Shown here piece after piece: positions 49,123 through 60,112 of a stretch of DNA of 64,000 bases. How positions within the stretch are numbered: the stretch's first letter is position 1; each line of letters begins with the position of its first letter. Below the pieces are notes generated by a model. That model was not told the DNA's origin. It saw nothing but the letters and a program-made list of their open reading frames with translations, and ran no database searches. Source of the DNA: Panulirus ornatus (taxonomy: Eukaryota > Arthropoda > Malacostraca > Decapoda > Palinuridae); the NCBI RefSeq assembly GCF_036320965.1, contig NC_092225.1, forward strand, positions 73,641,935 through 73,705,934, in the 5' to 3' direction. A program made the position numbers and the translations under genes.

Positions 49123-49903
49123 TGTAGGTTGACTGTAATGTCACAATCCCAACCACCTTCAGCTTTGATGGGTCTCGACCCCTTGACACATTAGCCCAGG
49201 CTGTGTCCTGGATAATTGTTTTTGTTAATACACTAGGCCATGTAGATGCCTGTACTTCTAGATAAAAGTCGAGAGTGACATCTCTAACACCAAACCCAAA
49301 TTTATACTTATTACATTTCAAAAAACGATGTGGTCAGTTTCACTAATACACTTGAAACAGTCAACAAACAATATGTTGCAAGTTATAACAAAAATACAAA
49401 TTATGATCCAAACACAAGATGGACACAATGGCAAACTAGCCAACAAAACATTTATTCTAAGTAAACCTCTAATTAAATATCTACTCATAAATACTTCCAC
49501 AAATAATGCCTATACCTTTGTTTTTCAGTATAACAGTAAATCAAGGACAGATGACAAATAATAAGGGTACTATAACCTGAATATATAGAGAAATAAGTGT
49601 GCAATCTAGCTACCTAGCAGGCAACCTGGGGAGAGAGAATCTACATTTCTGCAATTTAGCTCCAGCTCTCAAATTTTTTCTACTGACTTAACGATCACTT
49701 CTTTTTACAGAAAAATAATAACTATAAGTTTTACAATACCTTTATATAACAAAAGTAATGTCATTGACATAATACAGTAAAGAAATTGAAGAATTACATC
49801 ATTTTCCAAAGCTATAAGAGAAAGCATATAGGTATATTAGGGGATATTACACAAAACAAAACACACATCTTTTGAAGGTATAAGAAGAAAGAAGTACATA
49901 ACA
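49123..49903 (-). repeat. Putative LTR of a decayed Ty3/Gypsy element
   Basis: On the reverse strand a purine tract (GAGGAGGGGGA, 49904-49915) is followed by TGTTATGTAC, as at the start of many Gypsy 3' LTRs. Downstream lie a TATA-like TTATATAAAGG (about 49736-49746) and a polyadenylation-like AATAAA (about 49448-49454). The right border is uncertain; a terminal CA would fit near 49123. No second LTR is in view. Confidence 0.5.
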
Positions 49904-49915
49904 TCCCCCTCCTCA

Positions 49916-50215
49916 AAAAGGTACGATTCCTAACTCTCTTAAATGAATATCAAAATTTTGTAAACTCAAAGTCAAAGCTAAAGTTTCCTTCTCAACAGTA
50001 CTATAATTTCTCTGAGAAGGATGACACTTTTTAGATAATAACATAATGGATGATCAGTTCCTTGCTTCTCTTGCATTAACAACTGGCATCACTAGCATCT
50101 ACATATAACTTAAATGTTTTTCATAATCAGGAGTACATAAAATTGGAGTGCTAAGTAACATTTGTTTAATCTTAGCAAAAGCATCAATACAGTTTTCATC
50201 TCACACACATTTCAC
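49916..50215 (-). pseudogene. Ty3/Gypsy RT-RNase H relic
   Basis: Reverse-strand translation in shifting frames gives ENCIDAFAKIKQMLLSTPIL and TPDYEKHLSYM, then DASDAS, GTDHPLCYYL, and SKKCHPSQRNYSTVEKETLA with LTLSLQNFDIHL. This is the order expected for the RT thumb/RNase H region of Ty3/Gypsy Pol (PxLxxPDxxK, DAS, HP-xYxS+K, QxNYSTxEKE). Frameshifts and stops show it is long dead. It adjoins the putative LTR at 49123-49903. Confidence 0.75.
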
Positions 50216-50224
50216 CTTCTCTGT

Positions 50225-50305
50225 CCCATGTGGGTGGGCCATTCTTCGTCTGTTTCCTGGCACTACCTCACTGATGCAGGAAACTGATCAAGTGTAATGA
50301 ATAAG
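50225..50305 (+). mobile_element. Decayed LINE tail
   Basis: GTGGGTGGGCCATTCTTCGTC then TGTTTCCTGGCACTACCTCA matches the LINE 3' end, with no clear A-tail. Confidence 0.6.
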
Positions 50306-52407
50306 TAAATATAATTAGATTCTAAAGGGAGGGGGTTGCAATTTGGACCCTTCTTTTATATAATGATGGTGGGTGAGGAGAGTAAATCGTGGAGTTAGGG
50401 CAGGAGTTTTAGGCTGTGAGAGCAGTAGTAACACTGACACCTCACACTATGCTATTTATTTTAGTAAGATTTGTGGAGGACTTAGCATGATATGGCCATT
50501 AGAGAGTTTCATTCACTGTTTTACACTACCATGAAAATAATATGAAGTCTAATTTTGCATTGCTGTATTCATTTCAATCAAAATAAGTTTCCAGCCATCT
50601 TTGATAAATGTGATGATTCAGTATTGTAAATTCCAACAGTGGTTCTTCATTGTTAATGACATGCAGATCTTTAGTCCCTCAGGACTGGAGAAGCACAGGA
50701 ATGTCTACTCTCACCTCAAAATACAAGAATTGTTGAAACAAGTAGACAACAAAAACCATATGTAACTATGGTAGCATATATATACACCAGCCTCAAATAT
50801 GTGTTTTCCACTTTATCAGATCGGTTTCACATCAATTCAAATGTAATGCATATTATGAGTGAAACTTTTTTTTATATTCTTTGCAATGTAATTTATTTGT
50901 CTTTCTTACTGATTTGCCATTGTTGAGGGTTTCCTTATTCTAATTTTTCATTTATATAGATATTTTCAAGTGAAATGATTTTCAGTATTAAATGTCCAAA
51001 AAATGAAATATAGTTGAATAATTTACAGAAATAGTTTTTGAAGGGAAAGTGAAACCAACTGGCTGCAGGTTAACAGTTCAGCCAAAATGTTTTCATTAAT
51101 ATGGAATTACAATTTATTGATTAACTGCAGTGATTGTGATGGAAAATGAAACACTTTTACTTTTGTTTATGAGTGATGCAAGTTTTCCAGATTGTGTATG
51201 GAATTTAGGATATTATAAGAGTGAACATGTCAAGGTAGCTGTTGCATCAGTGTGGGGATTCTGTTGCAGGTATGATATCAGTAATGTGTACGTTTGTGCA
51301 TGTGGCATAGCTGTATGGCAGAATACAAGAATTTTAAACCTTATGCATGATGTATATGGTTTCAGTTGTCCATTTATTTCAATGAATCCATACTCATTTT
51401 CATAGAACATGTACTAAGGTTCCGACACATATTTTCCCTCCATTAAGTTTGCTCCACAGTAGGTGTGATGTCTGATGTATGATGAAGGCAAACTCAGTCT
51501 TTTGGGGTTATTTACAATGTACTGTAATTGCTATTGTAATGCTTTTCCATTTTCCATTGATACATAGAATATAACTTTATAGTTTCAGTATCCGCATATT
51601 TGTATTCAACTGGGTATAAAGTTTTACAAGGAGACATTCTTCTCAGCCAATCTTCACATCTGTTACAACTCCCAGTGACAGTGTGCTCATTGAAAGATTA
51701 CTATTTACTATAGTTTACTCTGTTTGGGTTGTCAGGTATTACTACTGTCCACTAGAATGTGTCAAGGAATATATGTCCCCTACTGTATATACATGATCAG
51801 TGCAGAAACATCAATCATTTGTAATAGGAAAAAATTGCATTTTTGTGTAAAGAAATTGCATATTCACTATGACTATAACACCACTGTGATAAAGTAAGGG
51901 CATACAAAATGTATCATACGGCAAGAAATGTATCATATGGCCGGTAGATTTGGCTGCGGAGACAGCTTTGACTTGCCTGAAAATATTCACCTATGAGCTT
52001 TCTTCACCCTGGAGTATTGATCTGTCATAATATCTTATATATTTTGTGTTTTCATAAAAATGAACCTTTCATATGGCCTGGAAAAAGTAAATCAAGGTTT
52101 AATTTTGAAAAGTTCCTATAGTGGGGTATACTTAATATATTGTGCTATTTCAGTCAGGGAGTTAGGTATGACTAAGGTAAAAACTTCAGATAAACATTTC
52201 AAAATTCACTTTTAGAGTAACATTGGTTTTTTTACAACTTACCTCACATAAGGTTTGTTAGAATGTTACAAAACATGGTCACAGAAAATGGGCATTAGTT
52301 CACTGCCAATAATGTTCCAGTAATTTTCTCTGAACAATAGGAGTGATCCAGTTTGCACTTGAATCATATCTAAAGAGGTCTCATATCGATGTTTTTCTTG
52401 ACACCAG
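50306..52407. other. DAGL intron, no recognised gene
   Basis: Two kilobases of AT-rich sequence with only short chance open frames (for example 51130-51405, no recognisable family). It ends in the acceptor for the exon at 52408. Confidence 0.5.
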
Positions 52408-52613
52408 TGGAAAACAATCAGCTCATCTGTACGATGTTGTGGAGCTTGGGAGGATAGTGGTGGAGAGGCAGAGGAATTCTCCACTACACGTGCAGCTATG
52501 AGAGACCATGCCTCTCATCCATCAGATGCTTCTATCGCTCTCACCGTCCATCAACCTCTGTATCCTCCAGGTCGCATCCTGCATGTTGTTCGGCATCATC
52601 CTGATAAACGACA
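52408..52613 (+). CDS. DAGL: Diacylglycerol lipase (DAGL), catalytic-histidine exon
   Basis: This exon encodes about 68 residues beginning WKTISSSVRCCGAW, then an acidic, poorly conserved stretch (EDSGGEAEEF), then HPSDASIALTVHQPLYPPG and RILHVVRHHPDK. The PPGRILHVV motif corresponds to the strand carrying the catalytic histidine in DAGLs. The acidic stretch may form part of the regulatory loop region, which is an inference. The acceptor is CACCAG before 52408. The donor GTAAGT follows 52613, leaving two bases (CA) to be completed by the exon at 61450. A LINE insertion begins only about 215 bp downstream. Confidence 0.92.
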
Positions 52614-52828
52614 GTAAGTGATAATTGTTTCTTAAATTTTGCCTGAACAATATTGTCTGTAATATATTTTAGTGTGTATGAAGAAATCTGTGGATTGGTT
52701 AGCGAAAGTTAATAACCCACTTATGGAACCATATATAGTGTAGCTAGACTGGTAAGTTGAGAATGCATTAGAATATTTCAGAGTTTTGATCTGTCAAAAC
52801 ATATCAAAAATATTTATTTATTTAGAAA

Positions 52829-54766
52829 AACAAGCTGTTCTGGAAGGAGGTAAATAAAGTGCGTAAGACAAGGGAGCAAATGGGAACTTCAGTGAAGGGC
52901 GCAAATGGGGAGGTGATAACAAGTAGTGGTGATGTGAGAAGGAGATGGAGTGAGTATTTTGAAGGTTTGTTGAATGTGTTTGATGTTAGAGTGGCAGATA
53001 TAGGGTGTTTTGGTCGAGGTGGTGTGCAAAGTGAGAGGGTTAGGGAAAATGATTTGGTAAACAGAGAAGAGGTAGTAAAAGCTTTGCGGAAGATGAAAGC
53101 CGGCAAGGCAGCAGGTTTGGATGGTATTGCAGTGGAATTTATTAAAAAAGGGGGTGACTGTATTATTGAGTGGTTGGTAAGGTTATTTGATGTATGTATG
53201 ACTCATGGTGAGGTGCCTGAGGATTGGCGGAATGTGTGCATAATGCCATTGTACAAAGGCAAAGGGGACAAGAGTGAGTGCTCAAATAACAGAGGTATAA
53301 GTTTGTTGAGTATTCCTGGTAAATTATATGGGAGGGTATTGATTGAGAGGGTGAAGGCATGTACAGAGCATCAGATTGGGGAAGAGCAGTGTGGTTTCAG
53401 AAGTGGTACAGGATGTGTGGATCAGGTGTTTGCTTTGAAGAATGTATGTGAGAAACACTTAGAAAAGCAAATGGATTTGTATGTAGCATTTATGGATCTG
53501 GAGAAGGCATATGATAGAGTTGATAGAGATGCTCTGTGGAAGGTATTAAGAATATATGGTGTGGGAGGCAAGTTGTTAGAAGCAGTGAAAAGTTTTTATC
53601 GAGGATGTAAGGCATGTGTACGTGTAGGAAGAGAGGAAAGTGATTGGTTCTCAGTGAATGTAGGTTTGCGGCAGGGGTGTGTGATGTCTCCATGGTTGTT
53701 TAATTTGTTTATGGATGGGGTTTTTAGGGAGGTGAATGCAAGAGTTTTGGAAAGAGGGGCAAGTATGAAGGCTGTTGGGGATGAGAGAGCTTGGGAAGCG
53801 AGTCAGTTGTTGTTCGCTGATGATACAGCGCTGGTGGCTGATTCATATGAGAAACTGCAGAAGCTGGTGACTGAGTTTGGTAAAGTGTGTGAAAGAAGAA
53901 AGTTAAGAGTAAATGTGAATAAGAGCAAGGTTATTAGGTACAGTAGGGTTGAGGGTCAAGTCAATTGGGAGGTAAGTTTGAATGGAGAAAAACTGGAGGA
54001 AGTAAAGTGTTTTAGATATCTGGGAGTGGATCTGGCAGCGGATGGAACCATGAAAGCGGAAGTGGATCATAGGGTGGGGGAGGGGGCGAAAATTCTGGGA
54101 GCCTTGAAGAATGTGTGGAAGTCGAGAACATTATCTCGGAAAGCAAAATGGGTTTGTTTGAAGTAATAGTGGTTCCAACAATGTTGTATGGTTGCGAGGC
54201 GTGGGCTATGGATAGAGTTGTGCGCAGGAGGATGGATGTGCTGGAAATGAGATGTTTGAGGACAATGTATGGTGTGAGGTGGTTTGATCGAGTAAGTAAC
54301 GTAAGGGTAAGAGAGATGTGTGGAAATAAAAAGAGCTGGTGGAGAGAGCAGAAGAGGGTGTTTTGAAATGGTTTGGGCACATGGAGAGAATGAGTGAGGA
54401 AAGATTGACCAAGAGGATATATGTGTCAGAGGTGGAGGGAACGAGGAGAAGTGGGAGACCAAATTGGAGGTGGAAAGATGGAATGAAAAAGATTTTGTGT
54501 GATCGGGGCCTGAACATGCAGGAGGGTGAAAGGAGGGCAAGGAATAGAGTGAATTGGATCGATGTGGTATACTGGGATTGACGTGCTGTCAGTGGATTGA
54601 ATCAGGGCATGTGAAGGTCTGGGGTAAACCATGGAAAGCTGTGTAGGTATGTATATTTGCGTGTGTGGACGTATGTATATACATGTGTATGGGGGTGGGT
54701 TGGGCCATTTCTTTCGTCTGTTTCCTTGCGCTACCTCGCAAACGTGGGAGACTGGCAAAAAAAAAG

Positions 54767-54769
<3 letters not shown>
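52829..54769 (+). mobile_element. LINE copy k
   Basis: 5'-truncated at the LFWKEVNKVRKTREQ segment in ordinary AT-rich intron (not (TA)n); the 3' end is an A-rich tail directly followed by (TA)n. The 3' UTR has lost a few bases of the stem (GGGAGACTGGCAAAA). Confidence 0.92.
52838..54580 (+). pseudogene. LINE reverse transcriptase, frameshifted (copy k)
   Basis: The RT is open to about 54166 with [70 protein letters not shown] and CFRYLGVDLAADG. Loss of one A in GCAAAAATGG (about 54150) shifts the frame, and another base is lost in the KKSVVERAEE segment (about 54336). The C-terminal domain then continues to VVYWD. Confidence 0.87.

Positions 54770-54827
<58 letters not shown>
54769..54827. 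repeat. (TA)n, 59 bp
   Basis: Between LINE k tail and a reverse SINE2. Confidence 0.95.
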
Positions 54828-54831
<4 letters not shown>

Positions 54832-55066
54832 TTCTTTCTTTTAAACTATTCGCCATTTCCCACGTTAGCGAGGTAGCATTAAGAACAGAGGACTGGGACT
54901 TTGAGGGAATACCCTCACCTGGCCCAATTCTCTGTTCCTTCTTTTGGAAGATTAAAAAAAAAATGAGAGGGGAGGATTTCCAGCCCCCCGCTCCCTCCCC
55001 TTTTAGTCGCCTTCTACGACACGCAGGGAATACGTGGGAAGTATTCTTAATCCCCTATCCCCAGGG

Positions 55067-55070
<4 letters not shown>
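54828..55070 (-). mobile_element. SINE2 copy, full length
   Basis: Reverse SINE2: CTTTCTTTTAAACTATTCGCC tail, GTTAGCGAGGTAGC stem, core and head, ending TCCCCAGGGATAA against (TA)n. Confidence 0.88.

Positions 55071-55129
<59 letters not shown>
55071..55129. repeat. (TA)n, 59 bp
   Basis: Between SINE2 head and the truncated LINE at 55130. Confidence 0.95.
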
Positions 55130-55132
<3 letters not shown>

Positions 55133-55782
55133 AATAAGAGCAAGGTTTTAGGTACAGTAGGGTTGAGGGTCAGGTCAATTGGGAGGTGAGTTTGAATGGA
55201 GAAAAACTGGAGGAAGTGAAGTGTTTTAGATATCTGGGAGTGGATCTGTCAGCGGATGGAACCATGGAAGCGGAAGTGGATCATAGGGTGGGGGAGGGGG
55301 CGAAAATTTTGGGAGCCTTGAAAAATGTGTGGAAGTCGAGAACATTGTCCCGGAAAGCAAAAATGGGTATGTTTGAAGGAATAGTAGTTCCAACAATGTT
55401 GTATGGTTGCGAGGCGTGGGCTATGTCAAGAGGATATATGTGTCAGAGGTGGAGGGAACGAGGAGAAGTGGGAGACCAAATTGGAGGTGGAAAGATGGAA
55501 TGAAAAGATTTTGTGTGATCGGGGCCTGAACATGCAGGAGGGTGAAAGGAGGGCAAGGAATAGAGTGAATTGGATCGATGTGGTATACTGGGATTGACGT
55601 GCTGTCAGTGGATTGAATCAGGGCATGTGAAGGTCTGGGGTAAACCATGGAAAGCTGTGTAGGTATGTATATTTGCGTGTGTGGACGTATGTATATACAT
55701 GTGTATGGGGGTGGGTTGGGCCATTTCTTTCGTCTGTTTCCTTGCGCTACCTCGCAAACGTGGGAGACTGGCAAAAAAAAAG

Positions 55783-55786
<4 letters not shown>
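55130..55786 (+). mobile_element. LINE fragment, internally shortened by the duplication junction
   Basis: Starts at GTGAATAAGAGCAAGG (the NKSKV segment) against (TA)n. At 55426/55427 about 250 bp of the C-terminal domain are skipped. It ends with the same damaged tail as LINE k, against (TA)n. The frame 55186-55503 is broken. Confidence 0.9.

Positions 55787-55850
<64 letters not shown>
55787..55850. repeat. (TA)n with one TG
   Basis: Duplicate of the 54769 tract. Confidence 0.95.
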
Positions 55851-55858
<8 letters not shown>

Positions 55859-56088
55859 TCTTTTAAACTATTCGCCATTTCCCACGTTAGCGAGGTAGCA
55901 TTAAGAACAGAGGACTGGGACTTTGAGGGAATACCCTCACCTGGCCCAATTCTCTGTTCCTTCTTTTGGAAGATTAAAAAAAAAATGAGAGGGGAGGATT
56001 TCCAGCCCCCCGCTCCCTCCCCTTTTAGTCGCCTTCTACGACACGCAGGGAATACGTGGGAAGTATTCTTAATCCCCTATCCCCAGGG

Positions 56089-56092
<4 letters not shown>
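55851..56092 (-). mobile_element. SINE2 copy, duplicate of 54828-55070
   Basis: Same variants as the unit-1 SINE2 (CACCTGGCCCAATTCTC, AATCCCCTATCC). Confidence 0.88.

Positions 56093-56163
<71 letters not shown>
56093..56163. repeat. (TA)n, about 71 bp
   Basis: Duplicate of the 55071 tract, 12 bp longer. Confidence 0.95.
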
Positions 56164-56166
<3 letters not shown>

Positions 56167-56832
56167 AATAAGAGCAAGGTTATTAGGTACAGTAGGGTTG
56201 AGGGTCAGGTCAATTGGGAGGTGAGTTTGAATGGAGAAAAACTGGAGGAAGTGAAGTGTTTTAGATATCTGGGAGTGGATCTGTCAGCGGATGGAACCAT
56301 GGAAGCGGAAGTGGATCATAGGGTGGGGGAGGGGGCGAAAATTTTGGGAGCCTTGAAAAATGTGTGGAAGTCGAGAACATTGTCCCGGAAAGCAAAAATG
56401 GGTATGTTTGAAGGAATAGTAGTTCCAACAATGTTGTATGGTTGCGAGGCGTGGGCTATGGATAGAGTTGTGCGCAGGAGGATGGATGTGCTGGAAATGA
56501 GATGTTTGAGGACAATGTGTGGTGTGAGGTGGTATGATGGAGTAAGTAACGTAAGGGTAAGAGAGATGTGTGGAAATAAAAAGAGCGTGGTTGAGAGAGC
56601 AGAAGAGGGTGTTTTGAAATGGTTTGGGCACATGGAGAGAATGAGTGAGGAAAGATTGACCAAGAGGATATATGTGTCGGAGGTGGAGGGAACGAGGAGA
56701 AGAGGGAGACCAAATTGGAGGTGGAAAGATGGAGTGAAAAGGATTTTGTGTGATCGGGGCCTGAACATGCAGGAGGGTGAAAGGAGGGCAAGGAATAGAG
56801 TAAATTGGAGCGATGTGGTATACAGGGATTGA
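56164..56832 (+). CDS. LINE RT C-terminal domain, open partial frame
   Basis: The frame is open from VNKSKVIRYSRVEGQVNW through CFRYLGVDLSADG, CGVRWYDGVSNVRVRE and WFGHMERMSEERL to DVVYRD. It lacks all catalytic RT motifs, so it is a coding remnant rather than a working gene. The frame reads back through (TA)n into SINE2. Confidence 0.8.
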
Positions 56833-57021
56833 CGTGCTGTCAGTGGATTGAATCAAGGCATGTGAAGCGTCCGGGGTAAACCAAGGAAAGCTGTGTAGGT
56901 ATGTATATTTGCGTGTGTGGACGTGTGTAAGTACATGTGTATGGGGGGGGTTGGGCCATTTCTTTCGTCTGTTTCCTTGCGCTACCTCGCAAACGCGGGA
57001 GACAGCGACAAAGTATAAAAA

Positions 57022-57039
<18 letters not shown>
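56164..57039 (+). mobile_element. LINE copy, C-terminal half
   Basis: Starts at GTGAATAAGAGC against (TA)n. It is intact through the C-terminal domain with short 3' UTR and an A-tail of about 22, followed by a short (TA)n and SINE2. Confidence 0.92.
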
Positions 57040-57053
<14 letters not shown>

Positions 57054-57054
<1 letters not shown>

Positions 57055-57293
57055 CCCTGGGGATAGGGGATTAAGAATACTTCCCACGTATTCCCTGCGT
57101 GTCATAGAAGGCGACTAAAAGGGGAGGGATCGGGGGGCTGGAAATCCTCCCCTCTCGTTTTTTTTTTTTTTTTTTTCCAAATGAAGGAACAGAGGGGGCC
57201 AGGTGAGGATATTCCAAAAAAGGCCCAGTCCTCTGTTCTTTACGCTACCTTGCTAACGCGAGAAATGGCGAATAGTTTAAAAGAAAGAAAGAA
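57054..57293 (+). mobile_element. SINE2 copy, full length
   Basis: Head TCCCTGGGGATAGGGGATTA, core with GTCATAGAAGGCGAC, tail GGCGAATAGTTTAAAAG then GAAAGAAA. Confidence 0.86.
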
Positions 57294-57299
57294 ATATAT

Positions 57300-57514
57300 A
57301 ATACTTCCCACGTATTCCCTGCGTGTCATAGAAGGCGACTAAAAGGGGAGGGAGCGGGGGGCTGGAAATCCTCCCCTCTCTTTTTTTTTTCAATTTCCAA
57401 AAGAAGGAACAGTGAAGGGGGCCAGGTGAGGATATTCTCTCAGAGGCCCAGTCCTCTGTTCTTAACACTACCTCGCTAACGCGGGAAATGGTGAATAGTA
57501 TAAAAAAAAAAAAA

Positions 57515-57516
<2 letters not shown>
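57300..57516 (+). mobile_element. SINE2 copy, 5'-truncated
   Basis: Begins at ATACTTCCCACGTATTCC right after the tail of the preceding SINE2; has core, right half, stem CACTACCTCGCTAACGCGGG and A-tail. Confidence 0.86.

Positions 57517-57517
<1 letters not shown>

Positions 57518-57587
<70 letters not shown>
57518..57587. repeat. (TA)n, 70 bp
   Basis: Between two SINE2 copies. Confidence 0.95.
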
Positions 57588-57590
<3 letters not shown>

Positions 57591-57826
57591 CCCTGGGGAT
57601 AGGAGAGAAAGAATACTTCCCACGTATTCCCTGCGTGTCGTAGAAGGCGACTAGAAGGGAAGGGAGCGGGTGGCTGGAAATCCTCCCCTCTCGTTTTTTT
57701 TTTAATTTTCCAAAAGAAGGAACAGAGAAGGGGGTCAGGTGAGAATATTCCCTCTAAGGCCCAGTCCTCTGTTCTTAACGCTACCTCGCTAATGCGGGAA
57801 ATGGCGAATAGTATGAAAGAAAGAAA

Positions 57827-57828
<2 letters not shown>
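57588..57828 (+). mobile_element. SINE2 copy, full length
   Basis: Head ATCCCTGGGGATAGGAGAG, core with GTCGTAGAAGGCGAC, stem and GAAAGAAAGAAAAG tail. Confidence 0.88.

Positions 57829-57880
<52 letters not shown>
57829..57880. repeat. (TA)n, 52 bp
   Basis: Between SINE2 (+) and LINE (-), again with facing 3' ends. Confidence 0.95.
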
Positions 57881-57897
<17 letters not shown>

Positions 57898-58678
57898 TTT
57901 TTTTATACTTTGTCGCTGTCTCCCGCGTTTGCGAGGTAGCGCAAGGAAACAGACGAAAGAAATGGCCCAACCCCCCCCCCCCCCCATACACATGTACATA
58001 CACACGTCCACACACGCAAATATACATACCTACACAGCTTTCCATGGTTTACCCCAGACGCTTCACATGCCTTGCTTCAATCCACTGACAGCACGTCAAC
58101 CCCTGTATACCACATGACTCCAATTCACTCTATTTCTTGCCCTCCTTTCACCCTCCTGCATGTTCAGGCCCCGATCACACAAAATCTTTTTCACTCCATC
58201 TTTCCACCTCCAATTTGGTCTCCCTCTTCTCCTCGTTCCCTCCACCTCCGACACATATATCCTCTTGGTCAATCTCTCCTCACTCATTCTCTCCATGTGC
58301 CCAAACCATTTCAAAACACCCTCTTCTGCTCTCTCGACCACGCTCTTTTTATTTCCACACATCTCTCTTACCCTTACGTTACTTACTCGATCAAACCACC
58401 TCACACCACACATTGTCCTCAAACATCTCATTTCCAGCACATCCATCCTCCTGCGCACATCTCTATCCATAGCCCACGCCTCGCAACCATACAGCATTGT
58501 TGGAACCACTATTCCCTCAAACATACCCATTTTTGCTTTCCGAGATAATGTTCTCGACTTCCACACATTTTTCAAGGCTCCCAAAATTTTCGCCCCCTCC
58601 CCCACCCTATGATCCACTTCCGCTTCCATGGTTCCATCCGCTGACAGATCCACTCCCAGATATCTAAAACACTTCACT
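57881..58678 (-). mobile_element. LINE copy, C-terminal part
   Basis: T-run 57881-57904, 3' UTR with a C-run expansion near 57969-57985, then the C-terminal domain back to the VKCFRYLG segment. There it meets the T-run of another LINE (58678-58692). Confidence 0.9.
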
Positions 58679-58680
58679 TT
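58096..58680 (-). CDS. LINE C-terminal domain, open partial frame
   Basis: Encodes VKCFRYLGVDLSADG through WFGHMERMSEERLTK and RGRPNWRWKDGV to VVYRG with no stop. There are no catalytic motifs. The frame extends upstream into the neighbouring LINE's tail by chance. Confidence 0.78.
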   Translation of the reverse strand, partial: KVKCFRYLGVDLSADGTMEAEVDHRVGEGAKILGALKNVWKSRTLSRKAKMGMFEGIVVPTMLYGCEAWAMDRDVRRRMDVLEMRCLRTMCGVRWFDRVSNVRVREMCGNKKSVVERAEEGVLKWFGHMERMSEERLTKRIYVSEVEGTRRRGRPNWRWKDGVKKILCDRGLNMQEGERRARNRVNWSHVVYRG

Positions 58681-59188
58681 TTTTTTTTTTTTATACTTTG
58701 TCGCTGTATATACATACGTCCACACACGCAAATATACATACCTACACAGCTTTCCATGGTTTACCCCAGACACTTCACATGCCCTGATTTAATCCACTGA
58801 CAGCACGTCAACCCCAGTATACCACATCGATCCAATTCACTCTATTCCTTGCCCTCCTTTCACCCTCCTGCATGTTCAGGCCCCAATCACACAAAATCTT
58901 TTTCACTCCATCTTTCCACCTCCAATTTGGTCTCCCACTTCTCCTCGTTCCCTCCACCTCCGACACATATATCCTCTTGGTCAATCTTTCCTCACTCATT
59001 CTCTCCATGTGCCCAAACCATTTCAAAACACCCTCTTCTGCTCTCTCAACCACGCTCTTTTTATTTCCACACATCTCTCTTACCCTTACGTTACTTACTC
59101 GATCAAACCACCTCACACCACACATTGTCCTCAAACATCTCATTTCCAGCACATCCATCCTTCTGCGCTCAACTCTATCCATAGCCCA
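58679..59188 (-). mobile_element. LINE fragment with shortened 3' UTR
   Basis: T-run, then TTTGTCGCTGTATATACATAC, so about 75 bp of the 3' UTR including most of the stem are deleted. The C-terminal domain runs back to the RVERRRMDVLE segment. It ends head-to-head with an opposite LINE at 59189. Confidence 0.88.
58808..59182 (-). pseudogene. LINE C-terminal domain fragment
   Basis: An open stretch of 124 codons from MDRVERRRMDVLEMRCLR to VVYWG; only the last part of the protein, with no catalytic residues. Confidence 0.75.
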
Positions 59189-60112
59189 TGTAGGTTTGCG
59201 GCAGGGGTGTGTGATGTCTCCATGGTTGTTTAATTTGTTTATGGATGGGGTTGTTAGGGAGGTGAATGCAAGAGTTTTGGAAAGAGGGGCAAGTATGAAG
59301 TCTGTTGGGGATGAGAGAGCTTGGGAAGTGAGTCAGTTGTTGTTCGCTGATGATGCAGCGCTGGTGGCTGATTTATGTGAGAAACTGCAGAAGCTGGTGA
59401 CTGAGTTTGGTAAAGTGTGTGAAAGAAGAAAGTTAAGAGTAATGTGAATAAGAGCAAGGTTATTAGGTACAGTAGGGTTGAGGGTCAAGTCAATTGGGAG
59501 GTAAGTTTGAATGGAGAAAAACTGGAGGAAGTAAAGTTTTTTAGATATCTGGGAGTGGATCTGGCAGCGGATGGAACCATGGAAGCGGAAGTGGATCATA
59601 GGGTGGGGTAGGGGGCGAAAATTCTGGGAGCCTTGAAGAATGTGTGGAAGTCGAGAACATTATCTCGGAAAGCAAAAATGGGTATGTTTGAAGGAATAGT
59701 GGTTCCAACAATGTTGTATGGTTGCGAGGCGTGGGCTATGGATAGAGTTGTGCGCAGGAGGTTGGATGTGCTGGAAATGAGATGTTTAAGGACAATGTGT
59801 GGTGTGAGGTGGTTTGATCGAGTAAGTAACATAAGGGTAAGAGAGATGTGTGGAAATAAAAAGAGCGTGGTTGAGAGAGCAGAAGAGGGTGTTTTGAAGT
59901 GGTTCGGGCACATGGAGAGAATGAGTGAGGAAAGATTGACCAAGAGAATATATGTGTCGGAGGTGGAGGGAACGAGGAGAAGAGGGAGACCAAATTGGAG
60001 GTGGAAAGATAGAGTGAAAAAGATTTTGTGTGATCGGGGCCTGAACATGCAGGAGGGTGAAAGGAGGGCAAGGAATAGAGTGAATTGGAGCGATGTGGTA
60101 TACCGGGGTTGA
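59189..60112 (+). pseudogene. LINE RT, frameshifted
   Basis: The first part reads VGLRQGCVMSPWLFN to LLFADDAALVADLCEKL. Loss of an A near 59441 (AGAGTAATGTG) shifts the frame, and a stop lies near 59610 (GGGGTAGGG). The remainder (59633-60112) is open to VVYRG. Confidence 0.85.

Larger units (their letters stand above)
54410..55426. repeat. 1017-bp tandem duplication, unit 1
   Basis: Contains the LINE k 3' end, (TA)n, a reverse SINE2, (TA)n and the start of another LINE. The same order follows from 55427. Both units share private variants (GTGTCAGAGG, the deletion GACTGGC in the tail, GTGAAGGTCTGGGG). Confidence 0.88.
55427..56443. repeat. 1017-bp tandem duplication, unit 2
   Basis: The left junction reads GGCTATG then TCAAGAGGATAT, joining the middle of one LINE's C-terminal domain to a later point of the same domain with almost no homology. 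The right end continues into the undeleted LINE at 56164-57039. Confidence 0.85.

Noticed and set aside
49115..49321. 68-codon reverse-strand frame with VTLDFYLEVQASTW
   Set aside because: It lies within the putative Gypsy LTR, and no family is recognised.
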